64,000 bases of DNA, taken from assembly GCA_965246925.1 (NCBI GenBank), contig OZ251994.1, forward strand, positions 3,596,001-3,660,000. The letters are read 5' to 3'. Source of the DNA: JANPPS01 sp965246925. Lineage in GTDB: Bacteria; Pseudomonadota; Alphaproteobacteria; Acetobacterales; Acetobacteraceae. A program made the position numbers and the translations under genes. A model generated the notes under the pieces. It ran no database searches and was not told where the DNA came from. It saw only the letters and a list, made by a program, of their open reading frames with translations. Below, piece after piece: positions 43,207-51,041 of this stretch. The first letter of the stretch is position 1. Every line of letters starts with the position of its first letter.

Positions 43207-44145
43207 ATGCACGTCACCAACCGCCAGCTCCAGGTCTTCACCGCCGCGGCCGAGGCCCTGTCCTTCGCCCGCGTCGCCGAGCGCATGCACCTCACCCCCT
43301 CCGCCGTCTCGTTCCAGATCCGCCAGATCGAGTATCAGGTCGGCTATCCCCTGTTCGAACGCATCGGCCGCAAGGTGGCGCTGACGGAGGCCGGCCGCTC
43401 CCTGCTGAACGGCGCCCGCCCGGTCCTGCAGGCCTTGCGCGACCTCGATGTCGCCATGCTGGCCCTTCAAGGCGCCGAGACCGGCCGGGTCACGCTCGGC
43501 CTGGTCTCCACCGCCAAATACATCGTCCCGCACATGATCGCCCAGTTCCGCACCGTCTGCCCCGGCATCCACGTGCAGTTGCGGGAGGGCAACCGCAGCC
43601 GGATCGCCGGGCTGTTGCAGGATGGCGGGATCGACATGGCCGTCATGGGCCAGTACCCTGACCCGGCGCTGGTCCGCGCCGAGCGCTTCGCCACCCACCC
43701 CACGGTCGTGATCGCCGCCCCGGCCCACCCGCTCCACGGGCCCGTGGCCCCCAAGGCGCTATGGAACGAGTGGTTCATCGTCCGCGAACCCGGCTCCGGC
43801 ACTCGCGCCCTGACCGACGACTACTTCCGCGCCCAGGGCTTCACTCCGCCCGTCGCGCTGGAATCCAGCAGCAACGAGATGATAAAGCAGGCGGTGATGG
43901 CCGGCATGGGCCTGGCCGTCATGTCCCGGCACACCATCAACCTGGAACTGTCCCTGGGCCTGTTGCGCGTGCTGGACGTGCCGGGCTTCCCGATCATGCG
44001 AAGTTGGTTCGTGACCCGGCGACGCACCGCGCCCGCCCTGCCGGCTCAGACGCGGCTGCAGCGCTTCCTTGTCGAACATGGCCCATCGATCATCGCTAAG
44101 CTGGCGCAAATGGGCCCGGTGTCCGAAGACGCAACCGCAATCTAA
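43207..44145 (+). CDS. cbbR: LysR-type Calvin cycle regulator CbbR
   Basis: Regulator of 312 aa. The N-terminal helix-turn-helix is RQLQVFTAAAEALSFARVAERM followed by LTPSAVSFQIRQIE (two stretches of one domain), and the effector domain starts near residue 90 with GRVTLGLVSTAKYIVPHMI, typical of CbbR. It is divergent from cbbL and probably senses a Calvin cycle metabolite or NADPH. GGGAG stands 5 nt before the ATG. Confidence 0.95.
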   Translation: MHVTNRQLQVFTAAAEALSFARVAERMHLTPSAVSFQIRQIEYQVGYPLFERIGRKVALTEAGRSLLNGARPVLQALRDLDVAMLALQGAETGRVTLGLVSTAKYIVPHMIAQFRTVCPGIHVQLREGNRSRIAGLLQDGGIDMAVMGQYPDPALVRAERFATHPTVVIAAPAHPLHGPVAPKALWNEWFIVREPGSGTRALTDDYFRAQGFTPPVALESSSNEMIKQAVMAGMGLAVMSRHTINLELSLGLLRVLDVPGFPIMRSWFVTRRRTAPALPAQTRLQRFLVEHGPSIIAKLAQMGPVSEDATAI

Positions 44146-44214
44146 GTTGATAGGCCTCGCCTGCACCTACACTGGCCGGGCGCGTTATCGCGGCGCAACT
44201 ATGGGGTATGCGCC

Positions 44215-44712
44215 ATGAGCGACACGAATACGGTAATGGAAACCTACTTGACCGGCCTGCGCAATCAGCACGCGGTGGAAACCCAGGCGATCGGCACCAT
44301 CCAGAATGAACTCCCGAGGATGGAGCCCTATCCTGAACTGCACAGCCAGATGCAGGCCGACCACGCCCGCTCGGTCACGCAGGCCGCCCGGCTGGATGAC
44401 CTGCTGGCCAAGCACGGCACCAGCAAGTCGGTCGCTAAAGAGATGGTGACGGGCGCCGTCGCCACGGTCGCCGGCTTCGCCCACGCCGCCGCCGGTGACG
44501 AGGTGCTGAAGAACGTCCTGGCCGCGATCGGCTACAAGGCGTACGAGATCGGCTCCTACAAGCTCCTCCTCACGTTGGCCGCCGCCGCGGGCGCGACCGA
44601 GGACCAGCCGATCCTGGAGCAATCCATGAAGGAGGAGCAGGAAATGGGCGACTGGCTCGGCACCCACCTGCCGGACATCGTCCACGCCTACCTTCGGCAA
44701 TCGGCCGCTTAA
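44215..44712 (+). CDS. Ferritin-like DUF892 (YciE/YciF) protein
   Basis: A 165-aa all-helical protein. Features include YLTGLRNQHAVETQAIGTIQ, HSQMQADHARSVTQAARLDDLL, YKAYEIGSYKLLLTLA and SMKEEQEMGDWL, in which Glu/His residues are placed as in a four-helix ferritin-like bundle. YciE/YciF homologues are stress-induced; a metal-binding or stress role is inferred. It follows cbbR by 69 nt and ends at a clear terminator. Confidence 0.87.
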   Translation: MSDTNTVMETYLTGLRNQHAVETQAIGTIQNELPRMEPYPELHSQMQADHARSVTQAARLDDLLAKHGTSKSVAKEMVTGAVATVAGFAHAAAGDEVLKNVLAAIGYKAYEIGSYKLLLTLAAAAGATEDQPILEQSMKEEQEMGDWLGTHLPDIVHAYLRQSAA

Positions 44713-44726
44713 CGGCTTAGTAAAAC

Positions 44727-44757
44727 AAAGGCGGACGGACCATATCCGGCCGCCTTT
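44727..44757 (+). terminator. Rho-independent terminator after the DUF892 gene
   Basis: Stem AAAGGCGG/CCGCCTTT with an inner CGGA/TCCG pairing, ending in a short T-tract. It closes the cbbR-side plus-strand unit and marks the border before the low-GC island. Confidence 0.8.
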
Positions 44758-45160
44758 GCATTGCCCACTGGCAAAAGTGCTCTAAACGGGCGGCCTCTGA
44801 TTCGAAGACACTGACGAGATTAAGGTTACCTGCTAGGGATGGACTGCTCAGGGATGCTTTCCGATTCATGCCACTTCTACTTAGAACATCACGATACAGC
44901 CTACCTCAGCCTGCGCGATGCCTTGACCGAGCAGATCGCGGTCGGCTGGTTCGCGCACTGGAGGATTGGTGCCCGCCCTTCACGGGCTATCACCTCTACT
45001 ACCTAGCCGAAGGCAATCAACGCCGGCTTTCGCCATCCTCGTCGAGGGGCTTTGCCACCGGGAATGGGGCGAAAGGCCTGCTTCTGGTCAAGACTTTGTG
45101 CAGCCCAGATCGGTTGCTTCATTCTCACCCTAGAAGCTCGACGATCAGCTGCGGAATAAC
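44758..45160. other. Intergenic stretch at the island border, no recognisable gene
   Basis: About 400 bp between the terminator and the nuclease gene. Two short plus-strand frames (a 55-codon one from ATG 44839 and a 110-codon one from 44868) have no family motif and no convincing ribosome site. GC content is lower than to the left, so the sequence belongs with the accessory island; it may be decayed coding DNA. Confidence 0.45.
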
Positions 45161-45904
45161 TCAGAGCAGGGCACCGGAAAGTCCCAACTCATTGATATAA
45201 TTAGCGAATGTGAAGCCGTCCATGAACCACAAGCCAGATTCGCGAGCGAACTTTTTCGCATTTGGTTCAAAGTCCGAAGTTGTCCAGAAGGCGAATATTA
45301 TGGGTGATAATGGCCCGATATTACCTTCGCGTGTTAGCAAATGTCGGCGCATCACCGCAGCGCCGATAAACTCACGAACACGAGTTTCGGAAATTAGATT
45401 GCCATCTTTATATCGCTTTGTTTGCCCTATTACGAGAGCTTTACAAGCGTCCGGCACCCTGAGGGCTCCTGGAACAATGTTTAGGTTAGTGGCAGTAAAA
45501 TCGACGCCACCATCTGCCGAGCCCTCAGTTCGTTGAGAGTTGGCCCCCAGCTTGGTAAGGATTTTGGCGCAGAGCCTCTCAACCTCGAGTGGATCAATGA
45601 TACGCAACCTATCCAGTACCTTGGACGCGTAACTATCTATTGCCTTAATATATGGCGGAGACTCGTCGTCTATTTCAAACCTTGAGTCTGCGCCATCGCT
45701 GCGGCTTTGAGCCGCTTCTTCACGCAAATGCTCCGCAATGTGTGATAGTTTTTCGTCCACAAAATCTTCAACTTCTGCCTGACCCTTGCCAGTCCACCTT
45801 GAAGTAACCGCCTCGACACAGGTGTCTCGTAAGGGGCGCCAATCAGTAACCGTGACTGTGGCCTTTACCCAGTAAGCTACTACCTGTGTGCTAGGTTTTG
45901 ACAT
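45161..45904 (-). CDS. Mrr-like PD-(D/E)xK restriction endonuclease-fold protein
   Basis: A 247-aa protein. The C-terminal half reads as an Mrr/type IV-like nuclease: E109 in the helix PLEVERLCAKIL, then GSADGGVDF with D135, and VIGQTKRYKDG with Q161 and K163 (D-x(n)-QxK). A segment RVREFIGAAVMRRH then resembles the Mrr core helix. The N-terminal 100 residues are not recognised. GC is clearly lower than in chromosomal neighbours. It starts 4 nt after the ParB-like gene, so the two are cotranscribed. Modified-DNA cleavage or defence is inferred. Confidence 0.78.
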   Translation of the reverse strand: MSKPSTQVVAYWVKATVTVTDWRPLRDTCVEAVTSRWTGKGQAEVEDFVDEKLSHIAEHLREEAAQSRSDGADSRFEIDDESPPYIKAIDSYASKVLDRLRIIDPLEVERLCAKILTKLGANSQRTEGSADGGVDFTATNLNIVPGALRVPDACKALVIGQTKRYKDGNLISETRVREFIGAAVMRRHLLTREGNIGPLSPIIFAFWTTSDFEPNAKKFARESGLWFMDGFTFANYINELGLSGALL

Positions 45905-45908
45905 TGAC

Positions 45909-47009
45909 TTAGCGCGCGGCGAGCAAGCTTTCTCGGTCTCTCTGCGCTTGCGAGATCGTTTCCTTCAGCTGTTCTAAGCTCTCCACAGTAGCGGCATCCA
46001 TCTTTCTGAGCATCTCGGGCGTGAGCGTCTTAAGTGCTGCTGCTGCGGCCACGACCTTGGGATACCAATCGGCTGGATGGTCGATCTCATATCGCGCAAG
46101 CGCACGGCTTAATGTACCTTCTGGAGATCGAAGCACGTTCAACGCATTCTCGTCTTTTAGAATGTCGCCGAGTTCACGGACGCTTCTGGCTTCAGCAAGC
46201 TTGGGCGAAGGGGATTCTTCGCTTGGTGTCATCCACGAGTAGAACTCCCGAAGATTGGTTTCCTGAATGAAGCATCCCCTTTCGTCGCTCCAGTCGAGCC
46301 ATTCTCTAACCCCCGGACGCTTGAATACCTCTTCAAAGAAAGAGTACATCTTCGGTTCTGCGTAGTCTCCAAATTCATCGTCACTCTTCATTTGCTCAAG
46401 CGCGAGAAAGCACCGGAAGGCTGCGTTCGCGGCCCGCGTGGATAAGCCAAGGCTTTGCGCGGCGTCCTGAGCCGTTAGTCCACTCGTTCGGAGTGCGTGG
46501 ACGGCTTTCGCCTTCTGGTAGGGTCCCCACTCTTTCACCCCTGAGACATGCCGGAGGCCCGGGAGGATCAGGGCAGCCGAGGCAGGAGCCCGATCTGTAT
46601 CAAGTACAAGACACTCAAGGGTGTTGATATTCAAGAGTCGGTCGCTGGCGAGCGTCTCTTTAGCGGCATCATGAAGATCAAGTAGCCACTTCAAGGCGGT
46701 TACACGTCGGTTACCTTCCACGACAACAAACTTTTCTGTTGTTGAGGAACCCTTCCACTTACGAACTACGATGCGGTCCATTGGTAAAAAACCGATTGTC
46801 TTTATTGTATCCCTAAGCTCGGCGACGTCGAAAGTTGGATCCTTCATTTTCTCAAAGGTGTTTGCTTGAACGCGGGGCTCAGCAAAACGTGCCTCTGGAA
46901 TCGCGTGAAGAGCTTCCCCCAATTCAGAAAACCGCGGATTATTTGGATCGAGCAGAAGGTCTGTCAGTTGGACCTGAGTGGGAGTGAGCAGGTCGGAAAG
47001 GTTGTTCAC
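45909..47009 (-). CDS. ParB/Srx-domain protein with helix-turn-helix, partner of the Mrr-like nuclease
   Basis: A 366-aa protein. The ParB N-terminal-like domain spans about residues 12-135: LLLDPNNPRF, then GFLPMDRIVVRK and the box VVEGNRRVTALKWL with G99-N-R-R102, the spot where ParB binds CTP or Srx binds nucleotide. A helix-turn-helix follows near residues 176-200 (GLTAQDAAQSLGLSTRAANA). The C-terminal 150 residues look helical and end in a coiled-coil stretch. No parA or parS is present, so chromosome or plasmid partition is unlikely. Start is GTG with AGGA before it. Low GC. Probably works with the nuclease downstream. Confidence 0.75.
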   Translation of the reverse strand: MNNLSDLLTPTQVQLTDLLLDPNNPRFSELGEALHAIPEARFAEPRVQANTFEKMKDPTFDVAELRDTIKTIGFLPMDRIVVRKWKGSSTTEKFVVVEGNRRVTALKWLLDLHDAAKETLASDRLLNINTLECLVLDTDRAPASAALILPGLRHVSGVKEWGPYQKAKAVHALRTSGLTAQDAAQSLGLSTRAANAAFRCFLALEQMKSDDEFGDYAEPKMYSFFEEVFKRPGVREWLDWSDERGCFIQETNLREFYSWMTPSEESPSPKLAEARSVRELGDILKDENALNVLRSPEGTLSRALARYEIDHPADWYPKVVAAAAALKTLTPEMLRKMDAATVESLEQLKETISQAQRDRESLLAAR

Positions 47010-47189
47010 TTGGTTTCCTGAGTTGCGGGTAGATCACAAGACGACGCGTGTTCATCGTACGCCAGGATTGAGAGGCACGGCAATCCCGCGGTGACGGTGG
47101 GCGGTTGGACGGCCCGAACGCTTTTATTGTGTTCGTCGTCATGTCATGGGTGTCGTACTCGGTTGCGCTCTCTCGCCTCTGAAGGCTTA

Positions 47190-47885
47190 GAGCCCGTTTG
47201 GTAAAAGATTGTAGCGGCGCGATCGGTCGTGATTCAAGCTTGGGATGTGGACCCAAGCAAGCCGAGGCCGGAGGGCCGCCATCGCCCGCAAGACCAAGCG
47301 GTATCCGACCGACCTGACCGACGAGGAGTGGGATCGGATCAAGCCTCTCCTGCCCAAGCCGCCTAGCCGTGGGCGCCCGCAGAGCGTGAAACTGCGGGAA
47401 ATGCTGAACGCCATCCGCTACATGGCCCGCAGCGGCGGCGGGTGGCGTATGCTGCCGAAGAACTTCGGCCCATGGCAGACGGTCTGCTGGTGGTTCCGCC
47501 GCTTCGTGCGGCGCATGCTGTTCCAGACCATCCACGACGTGGCGCTGATGCTGGACCGCGAGCGGGCGGACGCGAGGCGAGCCCGACCGCGGGCGCCATC
47601 GACAGCCAGACCATCAAGGCGCCACACGGCCCGGCGCGCGGCTTTGACGCAGCGAAGAAGACGGTCGGGCGCAAGCGGCATATCGCAGTGGACCCGGATG
47701 GGCGCCTGCTGATAGTCAACCTGACCACGGCCGACGTGTCGGACAGCGCGGGCGCGCAGCTCATCCTGGACGGCGTGCGCAAGCGATGGCCCTGGCTCAA
47801 GCACCTCTTTGCGGACGGCGCTTACGATTGGACGAAGTTGCTCGACAAAGCGGCGTCCAAGGACTTCATCATCGAGACATGGCAC
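47190..47885 (+). mobile_element. IS5-family insertion sequence, 3' end missing
   Basis: The left end begins GAGCCCGTTTGGTAA next to TTAG, typical of IS5-family termini. It carries one transposase reading in two frames. No matching right inverted repeat is seen before the photolyase gene, and the transposase lacks its last part, so the element is truncated. It lies 180 bp upstream of the ParB-like gene. Confidence 0.8.
47245..47885 (+). pseudogene. IS5-family transposase, frameshifted and truncated
   Basis: The N-terminal part reads RYPTDLTDEEWDRIKPLLPKP and the block GGGWRMLPKNFGPWQTVCWWF. Near 47568 the frame changes; the second frame continues with AGAIDSQTIKAPHG (DDE Asp), GRKRHIAVDPDGRLL and FADGAYDWTKLLDKA (second Asp). 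One G appears deleted in a GCGGAC tract. The C-terminal part with the catalytic Glu and the WVVERTF-type end is absent; coding similarity stops near FIIET. It is inactive on this evidence. Confidence 0.82.
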
Positions 47886-47949
47886 CCGCCGATTGCCGCC
47901 AGAGCCAATCCACTATGGACGCATCCCGCAAAGCCTCTATCTTTGCCCG

Positions 47950-49386
47950 ATGCCTCACTCAAAGCCCGCAATCGTCTGGTTTCGCCAGGATTTACGCCTC
48001 CACGATCACCCGGCCCTGCTGGCCGCACAGGCCGGCGACAGGCCGGTGGTGGCCGTCTATGTGCTCGATGACGCGTCCGCCGGCGCCTGGGCGCTGGGCG
48101 GCGCGGCACGATGGTGGCTTCATCACAGCCTTTTGTCCTTAGGCCAGGCCCTCCGGGCCCGGGGCGGCGCCCTCGTGCTACGCCGCGGCCCGGCCTGTCA
48201 CGTCCTGCCCGCCCTTGCGCAGGAAACCGGCGCGACCGAAGTGCACGCCGGGCAGATGCATGAGCCCTGGGCCCGCCAGGCCGACGCCGCCACCGCCGAT
48301 GCGCTCGGGGCCGCCGGCGCCAGCCTCACCCTGCACCGCACCGCGACGCTGTTCGACCTCGACCGCATCCGCACCAAGACCGGCGGCATCTACGGCGTCT
48401 ATACCCCTTTCGCCAAGGCCTGCCGGGCCCTGGCCCCGGAGGCGCCGGTGCCGCCGCCCGAGCGCCTGCGCAGCCCCAAACTACCGTCCGACCGGCTGGA
48501 GGACTGGGCTCTTCTGCCCACCGAGCCGGACTGGGCCGCCGGGTTCCGCGAAACGTGGCAGGTGGGTGAGGACGCGGCGCACCGGCGCCTGGCCGCATTC
48601 CTGGACAAGGCCGTGCACGGCTACGACACCGGACGCAACCTGCCCGGCCAACCCGGCACCAGCATGCTCAGCGCTCCCCTGCATTGGGGCGAGCTCTCGC
48701 CCAGCCAGGTCTGGCAGACCGCCCGCGCCGCCGCGCAGCAGACCGGTCAGGGCCTGGAAGTCTTCCTCGGCGAGATCCTGTGGCGTGAATTCGCCGCCTA
48801 CCTGCTATGGCACAACCCGCACATGCCCGAGCAGCCGCTCCGCCCCGCCTTCGCCGCCCTCCCCATTCGCCGGGACGCCACAGAGCTTCATGCCTGGCAG
48901 CATGGCCGCACCGGCGTGCCGATCGTGGACGCAGGAATGCGCCAATTGTGGCATATCGGCTGGATGCACAACCGCGTTCGCATGATCGCCGCTTCCTTCT
49001 TGGTCAAGCACCTGCTGATGCCCTGGCAGGAGGGCGGGGCCTGGTTCTGGGACACGCTGGTGGATGCCGACCTCGCCAGCAACAGCGCGTCCTGGCAGTG
49101 GATCGCCGGCTGCGGCATCGACAGCCAGCCGTTCTTCCGCGTGTTCAACCCGGTCAGCCAGGGCCAGAAATTCGACAAGGACGGCGCCTACGTCCGCCAA
49201 TGGGTCCCGGAACTCGCCCGCCTGCCGGACGCCGCCATCCACGCACCCTGGACGGCGCAACCCGGCGCGCTCGCGGACGCGGGAGTGGTGCTGGGCGAGA
49301 CCTACCCGCGCCCGATCGTGGATCTGTCCGTGGGCCGGACCCGCGCCTTGGCCGCCTATCGCGACACGGTCCGCCCCGCGGCATGA
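47950..49386 (+). CDS. phrB: Deoxyribodipyrimidine photolyase (CPD class I)
   Basis: Light-driven DNA repair enzyme of 478 aa that splits cyclobutane pyrimidine dimers using FAD and an antenna pigment. The N-terminal domain starts VWFRQDLRLHDHPALLAA. The FAD domain has TSMLSAPLHWGELSPSQVW, GVPIVDAGMRQLWHIGWMHNR (two joined blocks), and SASWQWIAGCGIDSQPF followed by RVFNPVSQGQKFD. ATG 47950 has no visible ribosome site; only 65 nt separate it from the truncated IS, so its native promoter may have been lost or replaced. It overlaps the phosphoesterase gene by 4 nt. Confidence 0.95.
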   Translation: MPHSKPAIVWFRQDLRLHDHPALLAAQAGDRPVVAVYVLDDASAGAWALGGAARWWLHHSLLSLGQALRARGGALVLRRGPACHVLPALAQETGATEVHAGQMHEPWARQADAATADALGAAGASLTLHRTATLFDLDRIRTKTGGIYGVYTPFAKACRALAPEAPVPPPERLRSPKLPSDRLEDWALLPTEPDWAAGFRETWQVGEDAAHRRLAAFLDKAVHGYDTGRNLPGQPGTSMLSAPLHWGELSPSQVWQTARAAAQQTGQGLEVFLGEILWREFAAYLLWHNPHMPEQPLRPAFAALPIRRDATELHAWQHGRTGVPIVDAGMRQLWHIGWMHNRVRMIAASFLVKHLLMPWQEGGAWFWDTLVDADLASNSASWQWIAGCGIDSQPFFRVFNPVSQGQKFDKDGAYVRQWVPELARLPDAAIHAPWTAQPGALADAGVVLGETYPRPIVDLSVGRTRALAAYRDTVRPAA

Positions 49387-50072
49387 TCCCGCCTGGCTCC
49401 CCTCTCCGCATCATCGGCGACGTGCACGGTGACATCCGCGCCTTCTCCGCCGCCACCGCCACCGACCGGTTCATCGTGCAGCTGGGCGACCTCAGCGACC
49501 ACGGCCCCGACAGCGCCGGGGTGCTGCGCATGATGTTCACCCTGATGGATTCCGGCCGCGGCCTGTTCATCCTGGGCAACCACGACCGCAAGCTCGGCCG
49601 GGCGCTGGCCGGGCAGGCCGTGCGGACGGACGCGGCGCTGCAGGCCACCCTCGGCCAATTGGACCCGCCGCTCCGGGAACGTGCGTTGCAGGAGGTCGCC
49701 CGCGCCCCGGCCTGGCTGGTGTCCGGAGGCACCGCCTTCGTGCACGGCGGCTTTCACCCGGCCATGCTGAACGAGCCACCGCCCCCGCCGCTGGGCCGCG
49801 TGGACCCGCTGCTGTCCCGCGCCCTGTTCGGCGAAACGACCGGCCGGATGCAGCCCGACGGCTACCCGGAGCGAGTGCTCCGCTGGGTCGACCGCATTCC
49901 GGCCGGCCTCACCGTCTATTGCGGCCACGACCAACGCAGCACCGACGGCCGCCCCTACCGCCGCACCGGCGCCAGCGGCGGCACCGCCGTCTTCCTCGAC
50001 ACGGGCGCCGGCAAGGGCGGGCATCTGAGCTGGATCGACCTGCCCGCGCCGGAGTCACCAACACCCCGGTAA
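49383..50072 (+). CDS. Calcineurin-like metallophosphoesterase
   Basis: A 229-aa metallophosphoesterase. The five-motif pattern is visible: GDVHGD, QLGDLSDHGPDS, LGNHDRKL, VHGGF and GHDQRS. It resembles bacterial Ser/Thr phosphatase or ApaH-like phosphoesterases; substrate unknown. Translation is coupled to the photolyase (ATGA). The C-terminal GTGAGKGGHLSWIDL resembles the end of PrpA-like phosphatases. Confidence 0.87.
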   Translation: MIPPGSPLRIIGDVHGDIRAFSAATATDRFIVQLGDLSDHGPDSAGVLRMMFTLMDSGRGLFILGNHDRKLGRALAGQAVRTDAALQATLGQLDPPLRERALQEVARAPAWLVSGGTAFVHGGFHPAMLNEPPPPPLGRVDPLLSRALFGETTGRMQPDGYPERVLRWVDRIPAGLTVYCGHDQRSTDGRPYRRTGASGGTAVFLDTGAGKGGHLSWIDLPAPESPTPR

Positions 50073-50081
50073 CGCGAACAA

Positions 50082-51008
50082 TCAGATCGTCGCCCGCGCA
50101 TCCACCCGCGCCACCCGCGAAAGCAAGTAATCCACCTCCGCCACTGCCGCCTGGGACAGTGTCGTCCCCGGGTTGCGCTGCGTGTCATGCGCGATCACCC
50201 CCCGCCGCATCAGCACATACTTCCGCACCGCCAGGCCCAGCGGCCCCTGCTGCTGCTCATACCGCAAATACGGCAGATGCGCGTCGAACAGGTCATGCGC
50301 CTGGTCCCGCTGCCCCGCCGCAGACAGCCGCACCACGTCCACCAGCATCTCCGGGAACGCATACCCCGTATTGGCCCCATCCACGCCGCGCTCCATCTCG
50401 AAATCCAGGAACAGCCCTCCATTGCCCACCAGGATCGAGATCGCCCGCATCGACCCGTCCCGCTCATACCCCCGTAGCACGCTGACCTTCTCGAGCCCGG
50501 GCCAGTCCTCGTGCTTCAGCATCACGCAGTTCGGGTTCTCCATCACGATCCGCCGGATCACGCCCGGCGTCATCACCACGCTGAACGTCAGCGGATAATC
50601 CTGCAGCACGAACGGGACATCCGCCCCGATCGCCTCCGCCGCCTGCCGATAATAGGTGACGATCTGGTCGTCCGTGCGGAGCGTGTTGGGCGGTGCGATC
50701 ATGACGCCCGCCGCCCCCGCCGCCATGCTCTGCCGGGCCAGCGCCCGCATCGCGGCAAACCCCGGTGCCGTCACACCCACGATGATCGGGATGCCCGCCC
50801 GGCGGATCACCCGGTCCGCAATAGCGGCGGCCTCCGCCTGATCCAGCTTCTGCGCCTCCCCCAGCTGACCCAGGATCGTGATCCCCGTGCTGCCCGCGCC
50901 CACGAAGAAGTCCGTCATCCGGTCCAGGGACGCCTCGTCCACCCTCCCATCCGGCAGGAACGGCGTGGGGGCGATGGGAATGACGCCCTTGATGGCAGTA
51001 AGGCTCAC
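50082..51008 (-). CDS. DHDPS family lyase (DapA-like)
   Basis: A TIM-barrel class I aldolase-type lyase of 308 aa. The Schiff-base Lys lies in CVMLKHEDWPG and the catalytic Tyr in VLQDYPLTFS. It starts TAIKGVIPIAPTPFLPDG and has GITILGQLGEAQKLD in place of the DapA GTTGE motif, so the substrate is probably not aspartate semialdehyde; hydroxyproline-, sugar-acid- or aldol-type lyases are options. It is on the minus strand, 33 nt from the imuB stop. Confidence 0.88.
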   Translation of the reverse strand: MSLTAIKGVIPIAPTPFLPDGRVDEASLDRMTDFFVGAGSTGITILGQLGEAQKLDQAEAAAIADRVIRRAGIPIIVGVTAPGFAAMRALARQSMAAGAAGVMIAPPNTLRTDDQIVTYYRQAAEAIGADVPFVLQDYPLTFSVVMTPGVIRRIVMENPNCVMLKHEDWPGLEKVSVLRGYERDGSMRAISILVGNGGLFLDFEMERGVDGANTGYAFPEMLVDVVRLSAAGQRDQAHDLFDAHLPYLRYEQQQGPLGLAVRKYVLMRRGVIAHDTQRNPGTTLSQAAVAEVDYLLSRVARVDARATI

Positions 51009-51041
51009 GCGCGGTCTCCTGTTGCTACCCCGTTATGCCCG

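Noticed and set aside
44839..45200. Possible small genes in the gap before the nuclease
   Set aside because: No family motif, no ribosome site, and the two frames do not combine into one plausible protein.
45909..47009. Plasmid or chromosome partition locus
   Set aside because: No ParA ATPase, no parS-like repeats and no replication gene nearby; the neighbour is a nuclease.
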